Assembly: GCF_013385825.1 (NCBI RefSeq)
Contig: NZ_JACAPG010000005.1
Location: forward strand, 90,103-154,102
Reading direction: 5' to 3'
Source: Pseudomonas reactans
Lineage (GTDB): Bacteria; Pseudomonadota; Gammaproteobacteria; Pseudomonadales; Pseudomonadaceae
DNA: 64,000 bases
Positions 9,084 through 23,572 of the stretch are shown here, in pieces. The notes below the pieces were generated by a model. That model saw only the letters and a list, made by a program, of their open reading frames with translations. It searched no databases and had not been told where the DNA came from. Within the stretch, counting starts at the first letter, position 1; the number at the start of each line of letters is the position of its first letter. The position numbers and the translations under genes were made by a program.

Positions 9084-10242
9084 CGGCAAATCCCAGGCTT
9101 CCTTGCTTGACCAACTCGCACAGCAGGTCGCGACCGTCTTCGTCCGCCAGCCACGGGCCGAGGTTTTCGGCGTGCAGGGCGTCGGCGGCGCAGATCAGCT
9201 TGAGCAGTTCGCGCAGCTTGCCCGGCAGGTAACGGCTTTGGCCGCTGGCGAACAGCAGCACGTCGTCGTCGACTTCCGACCAGGCCATGCGCGCGCTCGG
9301 GTTGCGTACCAGGATCGCGCCGTCTTGCAGGGCGCTGATGAAGTCTTCTTCGCCCAGTTCCTCGCCGGCCACCAGTTCAGGATAGCGCGGTTCGGTCATG
9401 AACTGGCCGAACCAGGTCAGCAGCATGCGCTCGTCGCTCATGTGCTCGGCCAGCAGGCTCTTGAGGCGATCCAGCGCGTCGCTCTGGATCTGGTGCGGGT
9501 CGCTGACCGGCTGGGCGTCGGCGTCGGTGTAGCGTTCTTCGTCCGTCAGGTATTGGCTGAGGAAGTCGGTGAAGTGGGTCAGCACTTCAGCAGCGCTCGG
9601 TGCACGGAAGCCCACGGAGTAGGTCATGCAGTCATCTTCGGCAATGCCGAAGTGCGCCAGGCGTGGCGGCAGGTAGAGCATATCGCCCGGTTCCAGCACC
9701 CATTCGGCGCTCTCTTCGAATTCGGCGAGGATGCGCAGGTCGGCGTGCTGCAGCAGCGGGCTTTCCGAGTTGCACATCTGGCCGATCTTCCAGTTGCGCT
9801 TGCCCTGGGCTTGCAGCAGGAACACGTCGTAGTTGTCGAAGTGCGGACCCACGCTGCCGCCGGGCGCGGCGAAGCTGATCATCACGTCGTCGATGCGCCA
9901 GCTTGGCAGGAAGCGGAACTGCTCGAGCAATTCGGCCACTTCCGGCACGAACTGGTCGACGGCCTGCACCAGCAGGGTCCACTCGCGCTCAGGCAGGCTG
10001 CTGAAGGCATCTTCAGCAAACGGGCCGCGACGCAATTCCCACGCACGCTCGCCGTGTTCGATCACCAGGCGCGATTCGACTTCTTCTTCCAGGGCCAGGC
10101 CGGCCAGTTCGTCGGCGTCGATCGGGCTTTCGAAATCAGGGATGGCCTGGCGGATCAGCAGCGGCTTTTTCTGCCAGTAGTCGCGCAGGAATTCCCGTGC
10201 CGTGATGCCGCCCAGAAGTTGAAGAGGGATATCAGGATTCAT
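9076..10242 (-). CDS. roxA: Cupin/JmjC ribosomal protein uL16 3-hydroxylase
   Basis: This is a JmjC-fold Fe(II)/2-oxoglutarate oxygenase of the YcfD/RoxA group, whose members hydroxylate an arginine of ribosomal protein uL16. The 388 residues include the iron-binding HxD motif in GPHFDNYDVFLL (about residues 131-142) and the distal histidine in YLPPRLAHFGIAE. A C-terminal winged-helix-like region follows. The ATG at 10240-10242 (MNPDIPLQLL) is preferred over an in-frame start 24 bases upstream. It is the first gene of a two-gene unit with the GNAT protein. Confidence 0.88.
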   Translation of the reverse strand: MNPDIPLQLLGGITAREFLRDYWQKKPLLIRQAIPDFESPIDADELAGLALEEEVESRLVIEHGERAWELRRGPFAEDAFSSLPEREWTLLVQAVDQFVPEVAELLEQFRFLPSWRIDDVMISFAAPGGSVGPHFDNYDVFLLQAQGKRNWKIGQMCNSESPLLQHADLRILAEFEESAEWVLEPGDMLYLPPRLAHFGIAEDDCMTYSVGFRAPSAAEVLTHFTDFLSQYLTDEERYTDADAQPVSDPHQIQSDALDRLKSLLAEHMSDERMLLTWFGQFMTEPRYPELVAGEELGEEDFISALQDGAILVRNPSARMAWSEVDDDVLLFASGQSRYLPGKLRELLKLICAADALHAENLGPWLADEDGRDLLCELVKQGSLGFADE

Positions 10243-10281
10243 GTGTAACCTATTGAAAAAAAGCACTTTTCAGACTGGAAT

Positions 10282-10306
10282 AAAAACGCCCGGCGCGGCC
10301 GGGCGT
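10282..10306 (-). terminator. Rho-independent terminator of purB
   Basis: On the minus strand a stem with ACGCCCGGC / GCCGGGCGT arms is followed by TTTTTA. It lies about 20 bases after the purB stop codon. Confidence 0.85.
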
Positions 10307-10326
10307 CTCAAAGGGTCTTGCGAAGA

Positions 10327-11784
<1,458 letters not shown>

Positions 11785-11821
11785 TTACGCGTAACGCTTG
11801 AAAAAATGCGGTTGCTGCGAC

Positions 11822-12445
11822 TTATTCGTTGCGCATCAACGGGTAAAGCTCTTTGAGCAATTTGCGGCGGCTGATCACCAACTGCCAACGATGACCGCCC
11901 AACTGGCGCCACAACCGTGCCGAACGAATACCGGCCAGGAGCAGGGCGCGGATTTTCGAGGCGTTGTTCGGTTGTTGCAGGTTGCGCATGTCGCCGTGCA
12001 CCTGAATGCGCTGGCGCAAGGTGCTCAGGGTGTCTTGATACAGCGCACCACAGGCCGCGATCACGTTTTCGTGGGCCGGGCCGAAGTGTTCCACCTGGGA
12101 TTGAATCTGTGGCAAACGCTTGCCGATGACCTCGAGCATGTCGTCGCGCTTGGCCAGTTGACGCTCAAGACCGAGCATCGACAGGGCGTAGCGCAATGGC
12201 TCGCGCTGCAACGTGCTGGGGTCGCGCTCAAGGGCGCCGATCAGCGCGCGGTAACCTTCACGCAACGCGATATCGTCGCCGCCGTAGACCTCCAGCGTGT
12301 CCTTGGGATCGCGGATAAGCAAGCTGCCGAGCATGCAGGTCAGGCCGGCTTCGGTGACCTGGCCGGTCTTGGCGATCTTGTCCACTAATACGGCGGCGAG
12401 GAAAACCCCGCCCAGCGCCGTCAATTGCTCCTGGGTCGGGCTCAT
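11822..12445 (-). CDS. hflD: High frequency lysogenization protein HflD homolog
   Basis: A 207-residue helical, membrane-associated protein of the HflD (YcfC) family. In Escherichia coli HflD affects the stability of the phage lambda CII protein; its housekeeping role is unclear. The sequence matches the family end to end ([28 protein letters not shown] at the start, [20 protein letters not shown] near the end). Its ATG overlaps the mnmA stop (ATGA). The conserved mnmA-hflD-purB order supports the assignment. Confidence 0.92.
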   Translation of the reverse strand: MSPTQEQLTALGGVFLAAVLVDKIAKTGQVTEAGLTCMLGSLLIRDPKDTLEVYGGDDIALREGYRALIGALERDPSTLQREPLRYALSMLGLERQLAKRDDMLEVIGKRLPQIQSQVEHFGPAHENVIAACGALYQDTLSTLRQRIQVHGDMRNLQQPNNASKIRALLLAGIRSARLWRQLGGHRWQLVISRRKLLKELYPLMRNE

Positions 12446-13566
12446 GCCGATTTGCTCCAGGCTTCGGCCACTTCAATCACGCCGCCGCCCAGGCAGATTT
12501 CATCGTCGTAGAACACCACGGACTGGCCAGGTGTGACCGCGCGTTGCGGGTCATCAAAGGTGGCGCGGTAGCCGGTGGCAGTTTTTTCCAGGGTGCAGGG
12601 CTGGTCGCTTTGGCGATAACGCACTTTGGCGGTCAGGCGACGCGGCGTGCTCAGGTCGATCGGGTTGACCCAATAGATTTCCGAAGCGAGCAGGGCGCCG
12701 GAGAACAACAGTGGATGCTCGTTGCCTTGGCCGACGATCAGCACGTTGTTTTCCAGGTCCTTGACCAGCACGTACCACGGCTCTTCACCGGCGTCTTTCA
12801 AGCCGCCGATGCCCAGGCCCTGGCGTTGGCCGATGGTGTGGTACATCAGGCCATGGTGACGGCCGATGACTTCACCTTCGGTGGTGTGGATTTCGCCCGG
12901 TTGCGCCGGCAGGTACTGCTTGAGGAAGTCGCTGAAGCGGCGCTCGCCGATAAAGCAGATCCCGGTGGAATCCTTCTTCTTGGCGGTGGCCAGGCCGTGT
13001 TTCTCGGCGATCTTGCGCACTTCGGGTTTTTCCAACTCGCCCACCGGGAACAGGGTCTTGGCGATCTGTTCACCGCCGACGGCGTGCAGGAAGTAGCTCT
13101 GGTCCTTGTTCGGGTCCAGGCCTTTGAGCAGTTCGGTGCGACCATCGATATCGCGACGGCGCACATAGTGGCCAGTGGCGATCAGGTCGGCGCCGAGCAT
13201 CATGGCGTAATCAAGGAACGCCTTGAACTTGATTTCACGGTTACACAGGATGTCCGGATTCGGCGTGCGGCCGGCCTTGTATTCGGCCAGGAAGTGCTCG
13301 AACACATTGTCCCAGTACTCAGCGGCGAAGTTGGCGGTGTGCAGCTTGATACCGATCTTGTCGCACACGGCCTGGGCGTCCGCCAGGTCGTCCATGGCGG
13401 TGCAGTATTCCGTTCCATCGTCTTCTTCCCAGTTCTTCATGAACAGGCCTTCCACCTCATAACCCTGCTCCATGAGCAGAACGGCGGAAACGGAAGAATC
13501 CACGCCGCCGGACATGCCGACGATGACGCGCTTCTTTTGTGTGTCAGAAGGGGCTGGATCACGCAT
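12442..13566 (-). CDS. mnmA: tRNA-uridine 2-sulfurtransferase MnmA
   Basis: MnmA thiolates U34 of Glu, Gln and Lys tRNAs, using ATP and sulfur from the IscS-TusABCDE relay. The 374 residues show the PP-loop SGGVDSS (19-25), the catalytic C108 (PNPDILCN) and the persulfide-forming C204 ([10 protein letters not shown]). The TusBCDE part of the relay is encoded in this window at 35486-36840. The gene is followed by hflD with a 4-base overlap. The ATG at 13564-13566 gives a complete N-terminus. Confidence 0.96.
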   Translation of the reverse strand: MRDPAPSDTQKKRVIVGMSGGVDSSVSAVLLMEQGYEVEGLFMKNWEEDDGTEYCTAMDDLADAQAVCDKIGIKLHTANFAAEYWDNVFEHFLAEYKAGRTPNPDILCNREIKFKAFLDYAMMLGADLIATGHYVRRRDIDGRTELLKGLDPNKDQSYFLHAVGGEQIAKTLFPVGELEKPEVRKIAEKHGLATAKKKDSTGICFIGERRFSDFLKQYLPAQPGEIHTTEGEVIGRHHGLMYHTIGQRQGLGIGGLKDAGEEPWYVLVKDLENNVLIVGQGNEHPLLFSGALLASEIYWVNPIDLSTPRRLTAKVRYRQSDQPCTLEKTATGYRATFDDPQRAVTPGQSVVFYDDEICLGGGVIEVAEAWSKSA

Positions 13567-13625
13567 AGGGTTTCAACGGGTGTCTTGAAAAAGGACGCGA
13601 TTCTATCAGGCTCAGGCCTTCAAGG

Positions 13626-14072
13626 CTAAAGAGAAGGGCGGATCAATTCGAGACTGTGGCGCTGGCCGGCCAGATAGTCATCGATACAGCGGATGATCAG
13701 CTCGCTACGCCAGTCGTTGCGTACGGCCATCAGCTCGTCACGGGTCAGCCAGCGGGCGCGCAGGATGCCTTCGTCGAGTTGATAGTCTGGGTGGTGTTTC
13801 AAGGCCTTGGCGATGAAACAGACACGTTGATAAGTCACACCGTTGCTGGGGGCGGTGTAGAGGTAAATGCCGACGATGCCGGTGGCTTCGACGTCCCAGC
13901 CGGTTTCTTCGAGGGTTTCGCGGACTGCGGCTTCGGTGAGGGTTTCGTGCGGGTCGAGGTGGCCGGCGGGCTGGTTGAGCACGGCGCGGCCGCCTTTGAG
14001 TTCTTCGACCATGAGGAAGCGGCCGTTGTCCTCGACGATAGTGGCGACGGTGATGTGGGGTTGCCAGGTCAT
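13626..14072 (-). CDS. nudJ: Nudix hydrolase (NudJ-type phosphatase)
   Basis: The 148-residue protein contains a canonical Nudix box starting at GHLDPHETLTEAAVRETLEE and ending TGW (about residues 37-59), the metal-binding helix that hydrolyses nucleoside diphosphate derivatives. NudJ in Escherichia coli acts on HMP-PP and nucleoside di/triphosphates; this specificity is inferred from family and from its place upstream of mnmA, an order conserved in Pseudomonas. The ATG at 14070-14072 (MTWQPHITVA) is the likely start. A frame four codons longer exists. Confidence 0.88.
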   Translation of the reverse strand: MTWQPHITVATIVEDNGRFLMVEELKGGRAVLNQPAGHLDPHETLTEAAVRETLEETGWDVEATGIVGIYLYTAPSNGVTYQRVCFIAKALKHHPDYQLDEGILRARWLTRDELMAVRNDWRSELIIRCIDDYLAGQRHSLELIRPSL

Positions 14073-14114
14073 AAGCGGCCTCAAGGATGATGTGGCTGGA
14101 GAAACTTGGTCAAT

Positions 14115-14198
14115 GTGTGGCTTGCCTGCGATGGCGATGGGTCAGTTGCAGCTATATCGGCTGGCAGGCAGCTATCGCAGGCAAGCCAGCTCCCACAT
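14115..14198. repeat. Imperfect REP doublet (TGGCTTGCCTGCGAT type)
   Basis: Inverted arms at about 14115-14135 and 14171-14198 share the core GGCTTGCCTGCGAT and its complement. The left arm lacks part of the GGGAGC end seen on the right. It belongs to a different REP sequence class from the GTAGGAGC elements elsewhere in the window. Confidence 0.75.
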
Positions 14199-14320
14199 TT
14201 TGATTGGGTTTCTTCAGTAAGTCTGCATAAGCGTTCTGCATGATGCGCCTTACATTTTATGATTTTACGGATGCCAGGGTCCGGCGCATTTTACCTCTTC
14301 AAGTCAATTTGGAGAGTGTC

Positions 14321-15217
14321 ATGAGTCCGGTTGCCCACAAAAGCTACGAAGTACGTCTCACCTCACCGCTACCTATTGCCTTCATTCTGTTGTGGAGCTC
14401 CGGTTATATCGGCGGCGCCTTCGGCGTGCGTTATGGCGAGCCGTTCACCATGACGTTCTACCGATTTGCCCTGGCGGCGCTGGTTTTCCTGGGAGTTGCA
14501 CTCGCGATTAATGCGCAATGGCCGAAAAAGCTTACGCCTTACCTTCACGCTGCTGCAGTTGGGTTGCTTCTGCAGGCGTTGCAGTTCGGTGGCTTGTACA
14601 CCGGCATCAGTCAGGGCGTTCCAGCAGGGCAAGCCGCGCTGATCGTCGGGCTGATGCCGGTATTTGTCGTGATCGGTGCTTTTTTCTTTTTAGGTGAGCA
14701 ATTGAGTTGGCGCGACCTGCCGGGGTCCATCCTGGGAGTCGGCGGTGTGGTTATTGTCGTGACCAGCAGCCTTTTCGGCACCGAGGCGTCATTAGGCGGG
14801 TATGGCGCAGTGGGCCTGGCGTTGTTGGGCATCACGTTAGGCACGCTCTATCAGAAGCGTTTTCTAGGTGGCGTGAACCTGTGGGTGGGCTGCTTCATTC
14901 AGATGGTTGTCGCGTCGCTGGTTATGTTGCTGCTGGCCTACACCACCGAAACCATGCGCGTGACCGAATGGGCGCCATTTGCAGCGTCGATAGCCTGGAT
15001 CACGTTGATGAACTCCGTTGGGGCGCTAACGCTGCTGTATTTGATGATTCGCCGGGGGGAGGCAAGTAAGGCGACTAACTTGTTTCATGTTATTCCGGCG
15101 GTCACGCAGATCATGGCGTCGCTAGTATTGGGTGAAGTGCCGAGTGCGGTGGCGATTGTGGGGTTTGTTGTGTCGGCGGTTGGGGTTTATTTGATGAATC
15201 ATTTGCGGGCGAAGTGA
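14321..15217 (+). CDS. EamA/DMT-family inner-membrane transporter
   Basis: This 298-residue protein has ten predicted membrane segments in two homologous halves, as in drug/metabolite exporters of the EamA family. Recognisable stretches are LLWSSGYIGGAFGVRYGEP in the first helix and GEQLSWRDLPGSILGVGGV before the second half. The substrate is unknown; relatives export amino acids or metabolites. The ATG at 14321 follows GGAGAG at good spacing, while a longer frame from 14240 lacks a site. It is followed closely by a LysR regulator on the same strand. The pair interrupts the nudJ-idh neighbourhood I know from P. aeruginosa. Confidence 0.9.
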   Translation: MSPVAHKSYEVRLTSPLPIAFILLWSSGYIGGAFGVRYGEPFTMTFYRFALAALVFLGVALAINAQWPKKLTPYLHAAAVGLLLQALQFGGLYTGISQGVPAGQAALIVGLMPVFVVIGAFFFLGEQLSWRDLPGSILGVGGVVIVVTSSLFGTEASLGGYGAVGLALLGITLGTLYQKRFLGGVNLWVGCFIQMVVASLVMLLLAYTTETMRVTEWAPFAASIAWITLMNSVGALTLLYLMIRRGEASKATNLFHVIPAVTQIMASLVLGEVPSAVAIVGFVVSAVGVYLMNHLRAK

Positions 15218-15288
15218 GTGGTATTGACAGAAACGCCAGGAGCCTTGCACTAATGTTTGGCGTATTTACTCACTCGCATTGGTGTGTC

Positions 15289-16161
15289 ATGAGAGTCAAT
15301 CTTGATATTCAGTCGCTGCGCAGTTTTCTCAAGGTCGCTGAGTTGGGTAGTTTTACTCGGGCTGCGCAGGCGCTGAGCCTGACTCAGCCGGCGATCAGTC
15401 AGCAGATTCGGCGGTTGGAGGATTTGCTAGGTGTTGAGCTTTTTGCTCGCGACAACCGTCAAGTGTTGCTCACGCTTGAGGGCGAGCGCCTGACCGGCTA
15501 CGCCCAGCAGATGGTTGGCATCAACGATAAGGTGGGGAGCCTGTTTGATGTCAGCCGCACTCAGGAGTCCGTGACGTTGGGCATTCCCGAGTATTTCAGC
15601 GAGGAGATCTTGCAGCGCGTTATCCCTGCTGTCGCGCTTGAATTACCTGTAGTGCGAATTGTGGTCAAAGTGGCGCGATCCGCAGTGCTCGCGGAGGCTT
15701 TCAATGAGGGGCGAGTCGATGTTTGTCTGATGATTGACGAGTTGCAAAAAGTCGCTGGACAGCCTTTGCACGAGCTCTCGTTAGTATGGCTGGGTGGTGA
15801 GCGTGGAGCGGCCCTGGTGGCTGGCCAGGAAGTGGCGCTGGCCTTGTTCAAAGCGCCTTGCGTGTTCAGGAGCCTGGCGATTCGACGTCTCGAAGAGAGT
15901 GGGGTCAAGTGGCGCTGTGTGTACGAGTGTGAAGATCTGATGTCCTTGCGTTCGGCGGTCCACGCAGGGGTTGGCGTGACGCTTCTGCCTTGGTTCGCCC
16001 AAGTGCAGGGCTTGAATAAGCTGGACGCGCTCGCGCATTTTCCGGCGTTGCCCGGATTTGGTGTGGAGCTTAAGCAGAGGGTGGGCTGGGAGCCTTGGTA
16101 CAGGTCTCAGTTGTTAGCAATTATCGAGGCGGCGTGGCGCGAGGAGTACGGCGCTGCATGA
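15289..16161 (+). CDS. LysR-family transcriptional regulator
   Basis: A 290-residue LysR-type regulator. Residues about 5-64 form the winged helix-turn-helix (LRSFLKVAELGSFTRAAQAL then TQPAISQQIRRLEDLLG), and the rest is an effector-binding domain. The effector is unknown. I chose the ATG at 15289, which puts the DNA-binding domain at the extreme N-terminus. A frame from 15214 adds 25 untypical residues and overlaps the transporter gene. TTGACA at 15224-15229 could be the -35 of a separate promoter, with no clear -10. The neighbouring EamA exporter is the natural candidate target. Confidence 0.88.
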   Translation: MRVNLDIQSLRSFLKVAELGSFTRAAQALSLTQPAISQQIRRLEDLLGVELFARDNRQVLLTLEGERLTGYAQQMVGINDKVGSLFDVSRTQESVTLGIPEYFSEEILQRVIPAVALELPVVRIVVKVARSAVLAEAFNEGRVDVCLMIDELQKVAGQPLHELSLVWLGGERGAALVAGQEVALALFKAPCVFRSLAIRRLEESGVKWRCVYECEDLMSLRSAVHAGVGVTLLPWFAQVQGLNKLDALAHFPALPGFGVELKQRVGWEPWYRSQLLAIIEAAWREEYGAA

Positions 16162-16174
16162 ATGCTAAAAACAC

Positions 16175-16199
16175 AAACCCCGGCACCAGGCCGGGGTTT
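16175..16199. terminator. Bidirectional terminator between the LysR gene and idh
   Basis: A 10-bp perfect stem (AAACCCCGGC / GCCGGGGTTT) with loop ACCAG separates two convergent genes. It can serve both strands, with a short T run on each side. Confidence 0.85.
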
Positions 16200-16218
16200 A
16201 TGATGTCACCTCACAACC

Positions 16219-18937
<2,719 letters not shown>

Positions 18938-20194
18938 ATGGGATACAAGAAGATTCAGGTTCCGGCAGTCGGCGACAAAATCACCGTCAATGCAGACCAT
19001 TCTCTCAATGTTCCTGACCAACCGATCATCCCTTATATCGAAGGTGACGGTATCGGCGTCGACATCAGCCCGGTGATGATCAAGGTAGTCGATGCAGCTG
19101 TTGAAAAGGCCTACGGCGGCAAGCGCAAGATCTCCTGGATGGAGGTATATGCCGGCGAGAAAGCGACTCAAGTCTACGACCAGGACACCTGGCTGCCCCA
19201 GGAAACCCTGGATGCGGTCAAGGATTACGTGGTGTCTATCAAAGGGCCGCTGACCACCCCCGTCGGCGGCGGCATCCGCTCGCTGAACGTGGCCCTGCGT
19301 CAGCAACTCGACCTTTATGTATGCCTGCGCCCGGTGCGCTGGTTTGAGGGCGTGCCCAGTCCGGTCAAGAAGCCTGGCGACGTGGACATGACCATCTTCC
19401 GTGAAAACTCAGAAGACATTTATGCCGGGATCGAGTGGAAGGCCGGTTCGCCTGAAGCGATCAAGGTAATCAAGTTCCTTAAAGAGGAAATGGGCGTCAC
19501 CAAGATTCGTTTCGACCAGGATTGCGGGATTGGCGTGAAGCCGGTCTCCAAGGAAGGGACCAAGCGTCTGGCGCGTAAAGCCCTGCAATATGTGGTGGAT
19601 AACGATCGCGACTCACTGACCATCGTGCACAAAGGCAACATCATGAAGTTCACCGAAGGTGCCTTCAAGGAATGGGCCTACGAAGTGGCGGCCGAAGAAT
19701 TTGGCGCCACACTGCTCGACGGCGGCCCGTGGATGCAGTTCAAGAACCCGAAGACCGGCAAGAATGTGGTGGTCAAGGATGCCATTGCCGACGCCATGCT
19801 CCAGCAGATCCTGCTGCGTCCGGCCGAGTATGATGTGATCGCGACGCTTAACCTGAATGGTGATTACCTGTCCGACGCATTGGCGGCGGAGGTGGGCGGT
19901 ATTGGTATTGCGCCGGGCGCGAACCTTTCGGACACCGTAGCGATGTTCGAAGCGACCCACGGTACTGCGCCTAAATATGCGGGCAAGGACCAGGTGAATC
20001 CGGGTTCGTTGATTCTGTCAGCCGAGATGATGCTGCGGCACATGGGGTGGACCGAGGCGGCGGATTTGATCATCAAGGGCACCAATGGCGCGATTTCTGC
20101 CAAGACTGTGACGTATGACTTCGAACGCCTGATGGACGGTGCCACCCTGGTGTCTTCGTCTGGCTTCGGTGATGCGCTGATCTCGCACATGTAA
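18938..20194 (+). CDS. icd: Isocitrate dehydrogenase (NADP+), dimeric type
   Basis: A 418-residue homodimeric isocitrate dehydrogenase. It has the substrate loop [13 protein letters not shown], whose serine is the residue phosphorylated by AceK in enteric bacteria to divert isocitrate to aceA. It also has the C-terminal nucleotide region [21 protein letters not shown]. The ATG at 18938 is preceded by GGAG, which itself overlaps an upstream in-frame ATG at 18926. It is transcribed away from idh and ends at a strong terminator. Possession of both enzyme types is usual for Pseudomonas and may allow separate control of flux and NADPH supply. Confidence 0.97.
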   Translation: MGYKKIQVPAVGDKITVNADHSLNVPDQPIIPYIEGDGIGVDISPVMIKVVDAAVEKAYGGKRKISWMEVYAGEKATQVYDQDTWLPQETLDAVKDYVVSIKGPLTTPVGGGIRSLNVALRQQLDLYVCLRPVRWFEGVPSPVKKPGDVDMTIFRENSEDIYAGIEWKAGSPEAIKVIKFLKEEMGVTKIRFDQDCGIGVKPVSKEGTKRLARKALQYVVDNDRDSLTIVHKGNIMKFTEGAFKEWAYEVAAEEFGATLLDGGPWMQFKNPKTGKNVVVKDAIADAMLQQILLRPAEYDVIATLNLNGDYLSDALAAEVGGIGIAPGANLSDTVAMFEATHGTAPKYAGKDQVNPGSLILSAEMMLRHMGWTEAADLIIKGTNGAISAKTVTYDFERLMDGATLVSSSGFGDALISHM

Positions 20195-20205
20195 GCGACG
20201 GGGGT

Positions 20206-20246
20206 AAAAAAACCGGCCATACCGTAAACGGAATGGCCGGTTTTTT
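20206..20246. terminator. Bidirectional terminator between icd and cspD
   Basis: A long stem (AAAAAACCGGCCAT / ATGGCCGGTTTTTT) has A and T runs on both sides and an inner CCGT/ACGG extension. It lies between convergent icd and cspD. Confidence 0.92.
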
Positions 20247-20270
20247 ATTGGGCGCCTGCTCGGTGGCCGA

Positions 20271-20531
20271 TTAGGCTAATTGCTCTTCTGATTTTTGAGC
20301 GACGCCCTCTTTGGCTGTGCCGATGGTGACTGGCGCACTGATTGCGACTGCGTGCTTGCCCTTGGGCCCCTGAACAATGTCAAAGGAGACCGGCTGCCCC
20401 GCTTTCAGCGTTTTATATCCGTCCATTTGGATCGCTGAGTAATGCGCAAAAAGGTCTTCATCCTTGCCGTCTTCAAGAATGAAGCCGTACCCTTTGGCAT
20501 TGTTGAACCACTTGACCTTACCGCTTGCCAT
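20271..20531 (-). CDS. cspD: Cold-shock-like protein CspD
   Basis: An 86-residue protein with a cold-shock domain (residues about 1-66) carrying the RNP motifs KGYGFI and DLFAHYSAI, plus a short charged tail. CspD relatives bind single-stranded DNA and are induced in stationary phase rather than by cold. The ATG at 20529-20531 (MASGKVKWF) has AGAGGGA upstream. It is divergent from clpS, the classic cspD/clpS-clpA arrangement. Confidence 0.93.
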   Translation of the reverse strand: MASGKVKWFNNAKGYGFILEDGKDEDLFAHYSAIQMDGYKTLKAGQPVSFDIVQGPKGKHAVAISAPVTIGTAKEGVAQKSEEQLA

Positions 20532-20678
20532 GCCCATATCCCTCTGCACCAGACTCCATCACTGGAGTATCATCCAGTTTATCCGTCCTAACCCGAATAA
20601 ATAAGGTTGACTGCGCGGACCTTTTTTACCCACTGTGGGTTCTATTGGTTGTAACACCGTTTCGCCGATAGTCAAGGC

Positions 20679-20690
20679 GACCGATCGGTC
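20679..20690. promoter_or_regulatory. 12-bp perfect palindrome in the cspD-clpS gap
   Basis: GACCGATCGGTC lies in the divergent promoter region between cspD and clpS. It could be a dimeric regulator site. Palindromes of this length also arise by chance, so confidence is low. Confidence 0.3.
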
Positions 20691-20756
20691 AGTAGTTGAA
20701 ATTCTGACAGGTCGCCCCCACCACTGTATTTGAACCACTGACGAACCTTTCTTTCC

Positions 20757-21125
20757 ATGCATGCAAACAGCCAGATTCGACTAACATTCAATCAGGATCG
20801 ACCGGATCAGGAACATGATGACGACGGTTCTGCAGGCATTGCTGTTCAGGAGGCCAAGCCTGCCTTACAGGCGCCGCCGATGTACAAGGTGGTTTTGTTC
20901 AATGATGACTACACACCGATGGATTTCGTGGTCGAAGTGCTCGAGGTGTTTTTTAACCTGAACCGCGAGTTGGCGACCAAGGTAATGCTGGCCGTTCACA
21001 CAGAAGGACGGGCAGTATGTGGAGTGTTTACCCGCGACATCGCCGAGACAAAGGCCATGCAGGTCAACCAGTACGCCAGGGAAAGCCAGCATCCGCTACT
21101 CTGTGAAATCGAGAAGGACGGTTAA
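20757..21125 (+). CDS. clpS: ATP-dependent Clp protease adaptor ClpS
   Basis: ClpS delivers proteins with N-degron residues (Leu, Phe, Tyr, Trp) to the ClpAP protease. The 122-residue protein has a flexible N-terminal extension (about 1-38) followed by the folded domain beginning [21 protein letters not shown], with the binding-pocket residues in the [10 protein letters not shown] segment. It is followed 29 bases later by clpA. The aminoacyl-transferases that make N-degrons, Ate and Aat, are encoded just beyond, so the N-end rule pathway is clustered here. Confidence 0.95.
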   Translation: MHANSQIRLTFNQDRPDQEHDDDGSAGIAVQEAKPALQAPPMYKVVLFNDDYTPMDFVVEVLEVFFNLNRELATKVMLAVHTEGRAVCGVFTRDIAETKAMQVNQYARESQHPLLCEIEKDG

Positions 21126-21154
21126 CGCCGACCACTTGGGTATGAGGTGAAGCT

Positions 21155-23425
21155 ATGTTAAACCGCGAGCTCGAAGTCACCCTCAATCTTGCCTTCAAGG
21201 AGGCTCGTTCGAAGCGTCATGAATTCATGACCGTCGAACACCTGCTGCTGGCACTTTTGGATAATGAAGCTGCCGCCACCGTTTTGCGTGCGTGCGGCGC
21301 CAACCTCGACAAACTCAAGCATGACCTGCAGGAGTTTATCGACTCCACGACGCCACTTATTCCAGTCCACGATGAAGACCGTGAAACCCAGCCAACCCTG
21401 GGCTTCCAGCGGGTGCTTCAGCGTGCCGTGTTCCATGTTCAGAGCTCCGGTAAGCGTGAAGTCACAGGCGCCAATGTGCTGGTGGCGATTTTCAGCGAAC
21501 AGGAAAGCCAGGCAGTGTTCCTGCTGAAACAGCAGAGCGTTGCCCGTATCGATGTCGTCAACTACATCGCCCACGGTATCTCCAAGGTGCCTGGGCACGG
21601 CGATCATTCCGAGGGTGAGCAGGATATGCAGGACGACGAGGGCGGTGAGTCTTCTTCTTCGGGCAATCCACTGGATGCCTATGCCAGCAACCTCAACGAA
21701 CTGGCGCGCCAGGGGCGGATCGATCCGCTGGTGGGGCGTGAGCTTGAAGTTGAGCGCGTAGCGCAGATCCTTGCACGTCGTCGCAAGAACAACCCGTTGC
21801 TGGTGGGTGAGGCGGGCGTGGGTAAAACCGCGATTGCCGAAGGCCTGGCCAAGCGCATCGTGGATAACCAGGTGCCAGACCTGCTGGCCAACAGCGTCGT
21901 CTACTCCCTGGACCTGGGCGCGTTGCTCGCCGGGACCAAGTACCGTGGCGATTTCGAGAAGCGCTTCAAGGCGCTGCTCGGTGAGCTGAAAAAACGCCCG
22001 CAGGCGATCCTGTTCATCGACGAAATCCACACCATCATTGGCGCCGGTGCGGCTTCCGGTGGGGTGATGGACGCCTCCAACCTGCTCAAACCGCTGCTGT
22101 CGTCGGGTGATATCCGTTGCATCGGCTCGACCACGTTCCAGGAATTCCGCGGGATCTTCGAAAAAGACCGTGCCCTGGCGCGTCGTTTCCAGAAGGTCGA
22201 CGTGTCCGAGCCTTCGGTTGAAGACACCATCGGCATCCTGCGTGGGCTCAAGGGGCGTTTCGAAGCGCACCATGGCATCGAGTACACCGATGAAGCCCTG
22301 CGTTCGGCGGCTGAACTGGCGTCGCGCTACATCAATGACCGGCACATGCCGGACAAGGCCATCGACGTGATCGACGAGGCGGGTGCCTACCAGCGCCTGC
22401 AGCCGGTTGAGAAGCGTGTGAAGCGCATCGATGTGCCTCAGGTCGAGGACATCGTGGCGAAGATCGCGCGGATTCCGCCTAAACACGTCAACAGTTCCGA
22501 CAAGGAGCTGCTGCGTAACCTGGAGCGTGACCTCAAGCTCACCGTGTTCGGCCAGGATGCGGCCATCGATGCGCTGTCCACCGCGATCAAGTTGTCGCGT
22601 GCGGGCCTCAAGTCGCCGGATAAGCCCGTTGGTTCGTTCCTGTTCGCTGGCCCGACCGGCGTCGGCAAGACCGAAGCGGCGCGGCAGTTGGCCAAGGCCA
22701 TGGGCATTGAGCTGGTGCGTTTCGACATGTCCGAATACATGGAGCGTCACACCGTGTCGCGCCTGATCGGTGCGCCTCCGGGCTATGTCGGTTTCGACCA
22801 GGGCGGTCTGTTGACCGAGGCGATCACCAAGCAACCGCATTGCGTGCTGCTGCTCGATGAAATCGAGAAGGCCCACCCGGAAGTCTTCAACCTGCTGCTG
22901 CAGGTGATGGACCACGGCACCCTGACCGACAACAACGGGCGCAAGGCGGACTTCCGCAACGTGATCGTGATCATGACCACCAACGCCGGTGCCGAGACCG
23001 CTGCGCGGGCTTCGATCGGCTTCAGCCATCAGGATCACTCTTCCGATGCAATGGAAGTGATCAAGAAGAGCTTCACGCCGGAGTTCCGCAACCGTCTGGA
23101 CACCATTATCCAGTTTGGTCGCCTCAGTCATGAGGTTATCAAGAGCGTGGTGGACAAGTTCCTCACCGAGCTTCAGGCGCAGCTGGAAGACAAGCGCGTG
23201 CAGCTGGATGTCACGGAAGCGGCGCGCAGTTGGATCGCCGAGGGTGGCTACGATGCGGCAATGGGTGCACGCCCAATGGCGCGTCTGATCCAGGACAAGA
23301 TCAAGCGGCCATTGGCCGAAGAGATCCTGTTCGGCGAGCTTTCCGACCATGGTGGCGTGGTGCACATCGACCTGAAGGATGGCGAGCTGACCTTCGAGTT
23401 CGAAACCACGGCTGAAATGGCCTGA
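21155..23425 (+). CDS. clpA: ATP-dependent Clp protease ATP-binding subunit ClpA
   Basis: ClpA is the hexameric AAA+ unfoldase that feeds substrates into ClpP. The 756 residues comprise an N-domain (1-145, the ClpS-docking region), a first AAA+ module with Walker A GEAGVGKT and Walker [10 protein letters not shown], and a second module with GPTGVGKTE and [13 protein letters not shown]. The C-terminal small domain ends at the gene end. The length is normal. The ATG at 21155 gives [18 protein letters not shown], the family N-terminus. Confidence 0.97.
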   Translation: MLNRELEVTLNLAFKEARSKRHEFMTVEHLLLALLDNEAAATVLRACGANLDKLKHDLQEFIDSTTPLIPVHDEDRETQPTLGFQRVLQRAVFHVQSSGKREVTGANVLVAIFSEQESQAVFLLKQQSVARIDVVNYIAHGISKVPGHGDHSEGEQDMQDDEGGESSSSGNPLDAYASNLNELARQGRIDPLVGRELEVERVAQILARRRKNNPLLVGEAGVGKTAIAEGLAKRIVDNQVPDLLANSVVYSLDLGALLAGTKYRGDFEKRFKALLGELKKRPQAILFIDEIHTIIGAGAASGGVMDASNLLKPLLSSGDIRCIGSTTFQEFRGIFEKDRALARRFQKVDVSEPSVEDTIGILRGLKGRFEAHHGIEYTDEALRSAAELASRYINDRHMPDKAIDVIDEAGAYQRLQPVEKRVKRIDVPQVEDIVAKIARIPPKHVNSSDKELLRNLERDLKLTVFGQDAAIDALSTAIKLSRAGLKSPDKPVGSFLFAGPTGVGKTEAARQLAKAMGIELVRFDMSEYMERHTVSRLIGAPPGYVGFDQGGLLTEAITKQPHCVLLLDEIEKAHPEVFNLLLQVMDHGTLTDNNGRKADFRNVIVIMTTNAGAETAARASIGFSHQDHSSDAMEVIKKSFTPEFRNRLDTIIQFGRLSHEVIKSVVDKFLTELQAQLEDKRVQLDVTEAARSWIAEGGYDAAMGARPMARLIQDKIKRPLAEEILFGELSDHGGVVHIDLKDGELTFEFETTAEMA

Positions 23426-23436
23426 TCGCTGTAAAC

Positions 23437-23538
23437 CTGTAGGAGCGAGCTTGCTCGCGAAGATCGTCAACGATAACGCATGCTGTCTGATTCCCTGCGT
23501 TGTCCTTGGGTTCTTCGCGAGCAAGCTCGCTCCTACAG
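23437..23538. repeat. REP doublet (GTAGGAGCGAGC type) with conserved spacer
   Basis: Inverted 26-base arms (23437-23462 and 23513-23538) surround a 50-base spacer. The spacer includes CGTCAACGATAACGC and GCGTTGTCCTT, which recur in the doublet at 43453-43554. This is consistent with a REPIN, a mobile REP pair that moves as a unit. Confidence 0.9.
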
Positions 23539-23572
23539 TCGTTTTGCGGCCTCTATAAATCCTGCGCACACA

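Noticed and set aside
21158..23569. An 803-codon open frame antisense to clpA
   Set aside because: It mirrors clpA in a GC-rich genome where antisense frames stay open, has no ribosome site and no recognisable domain.
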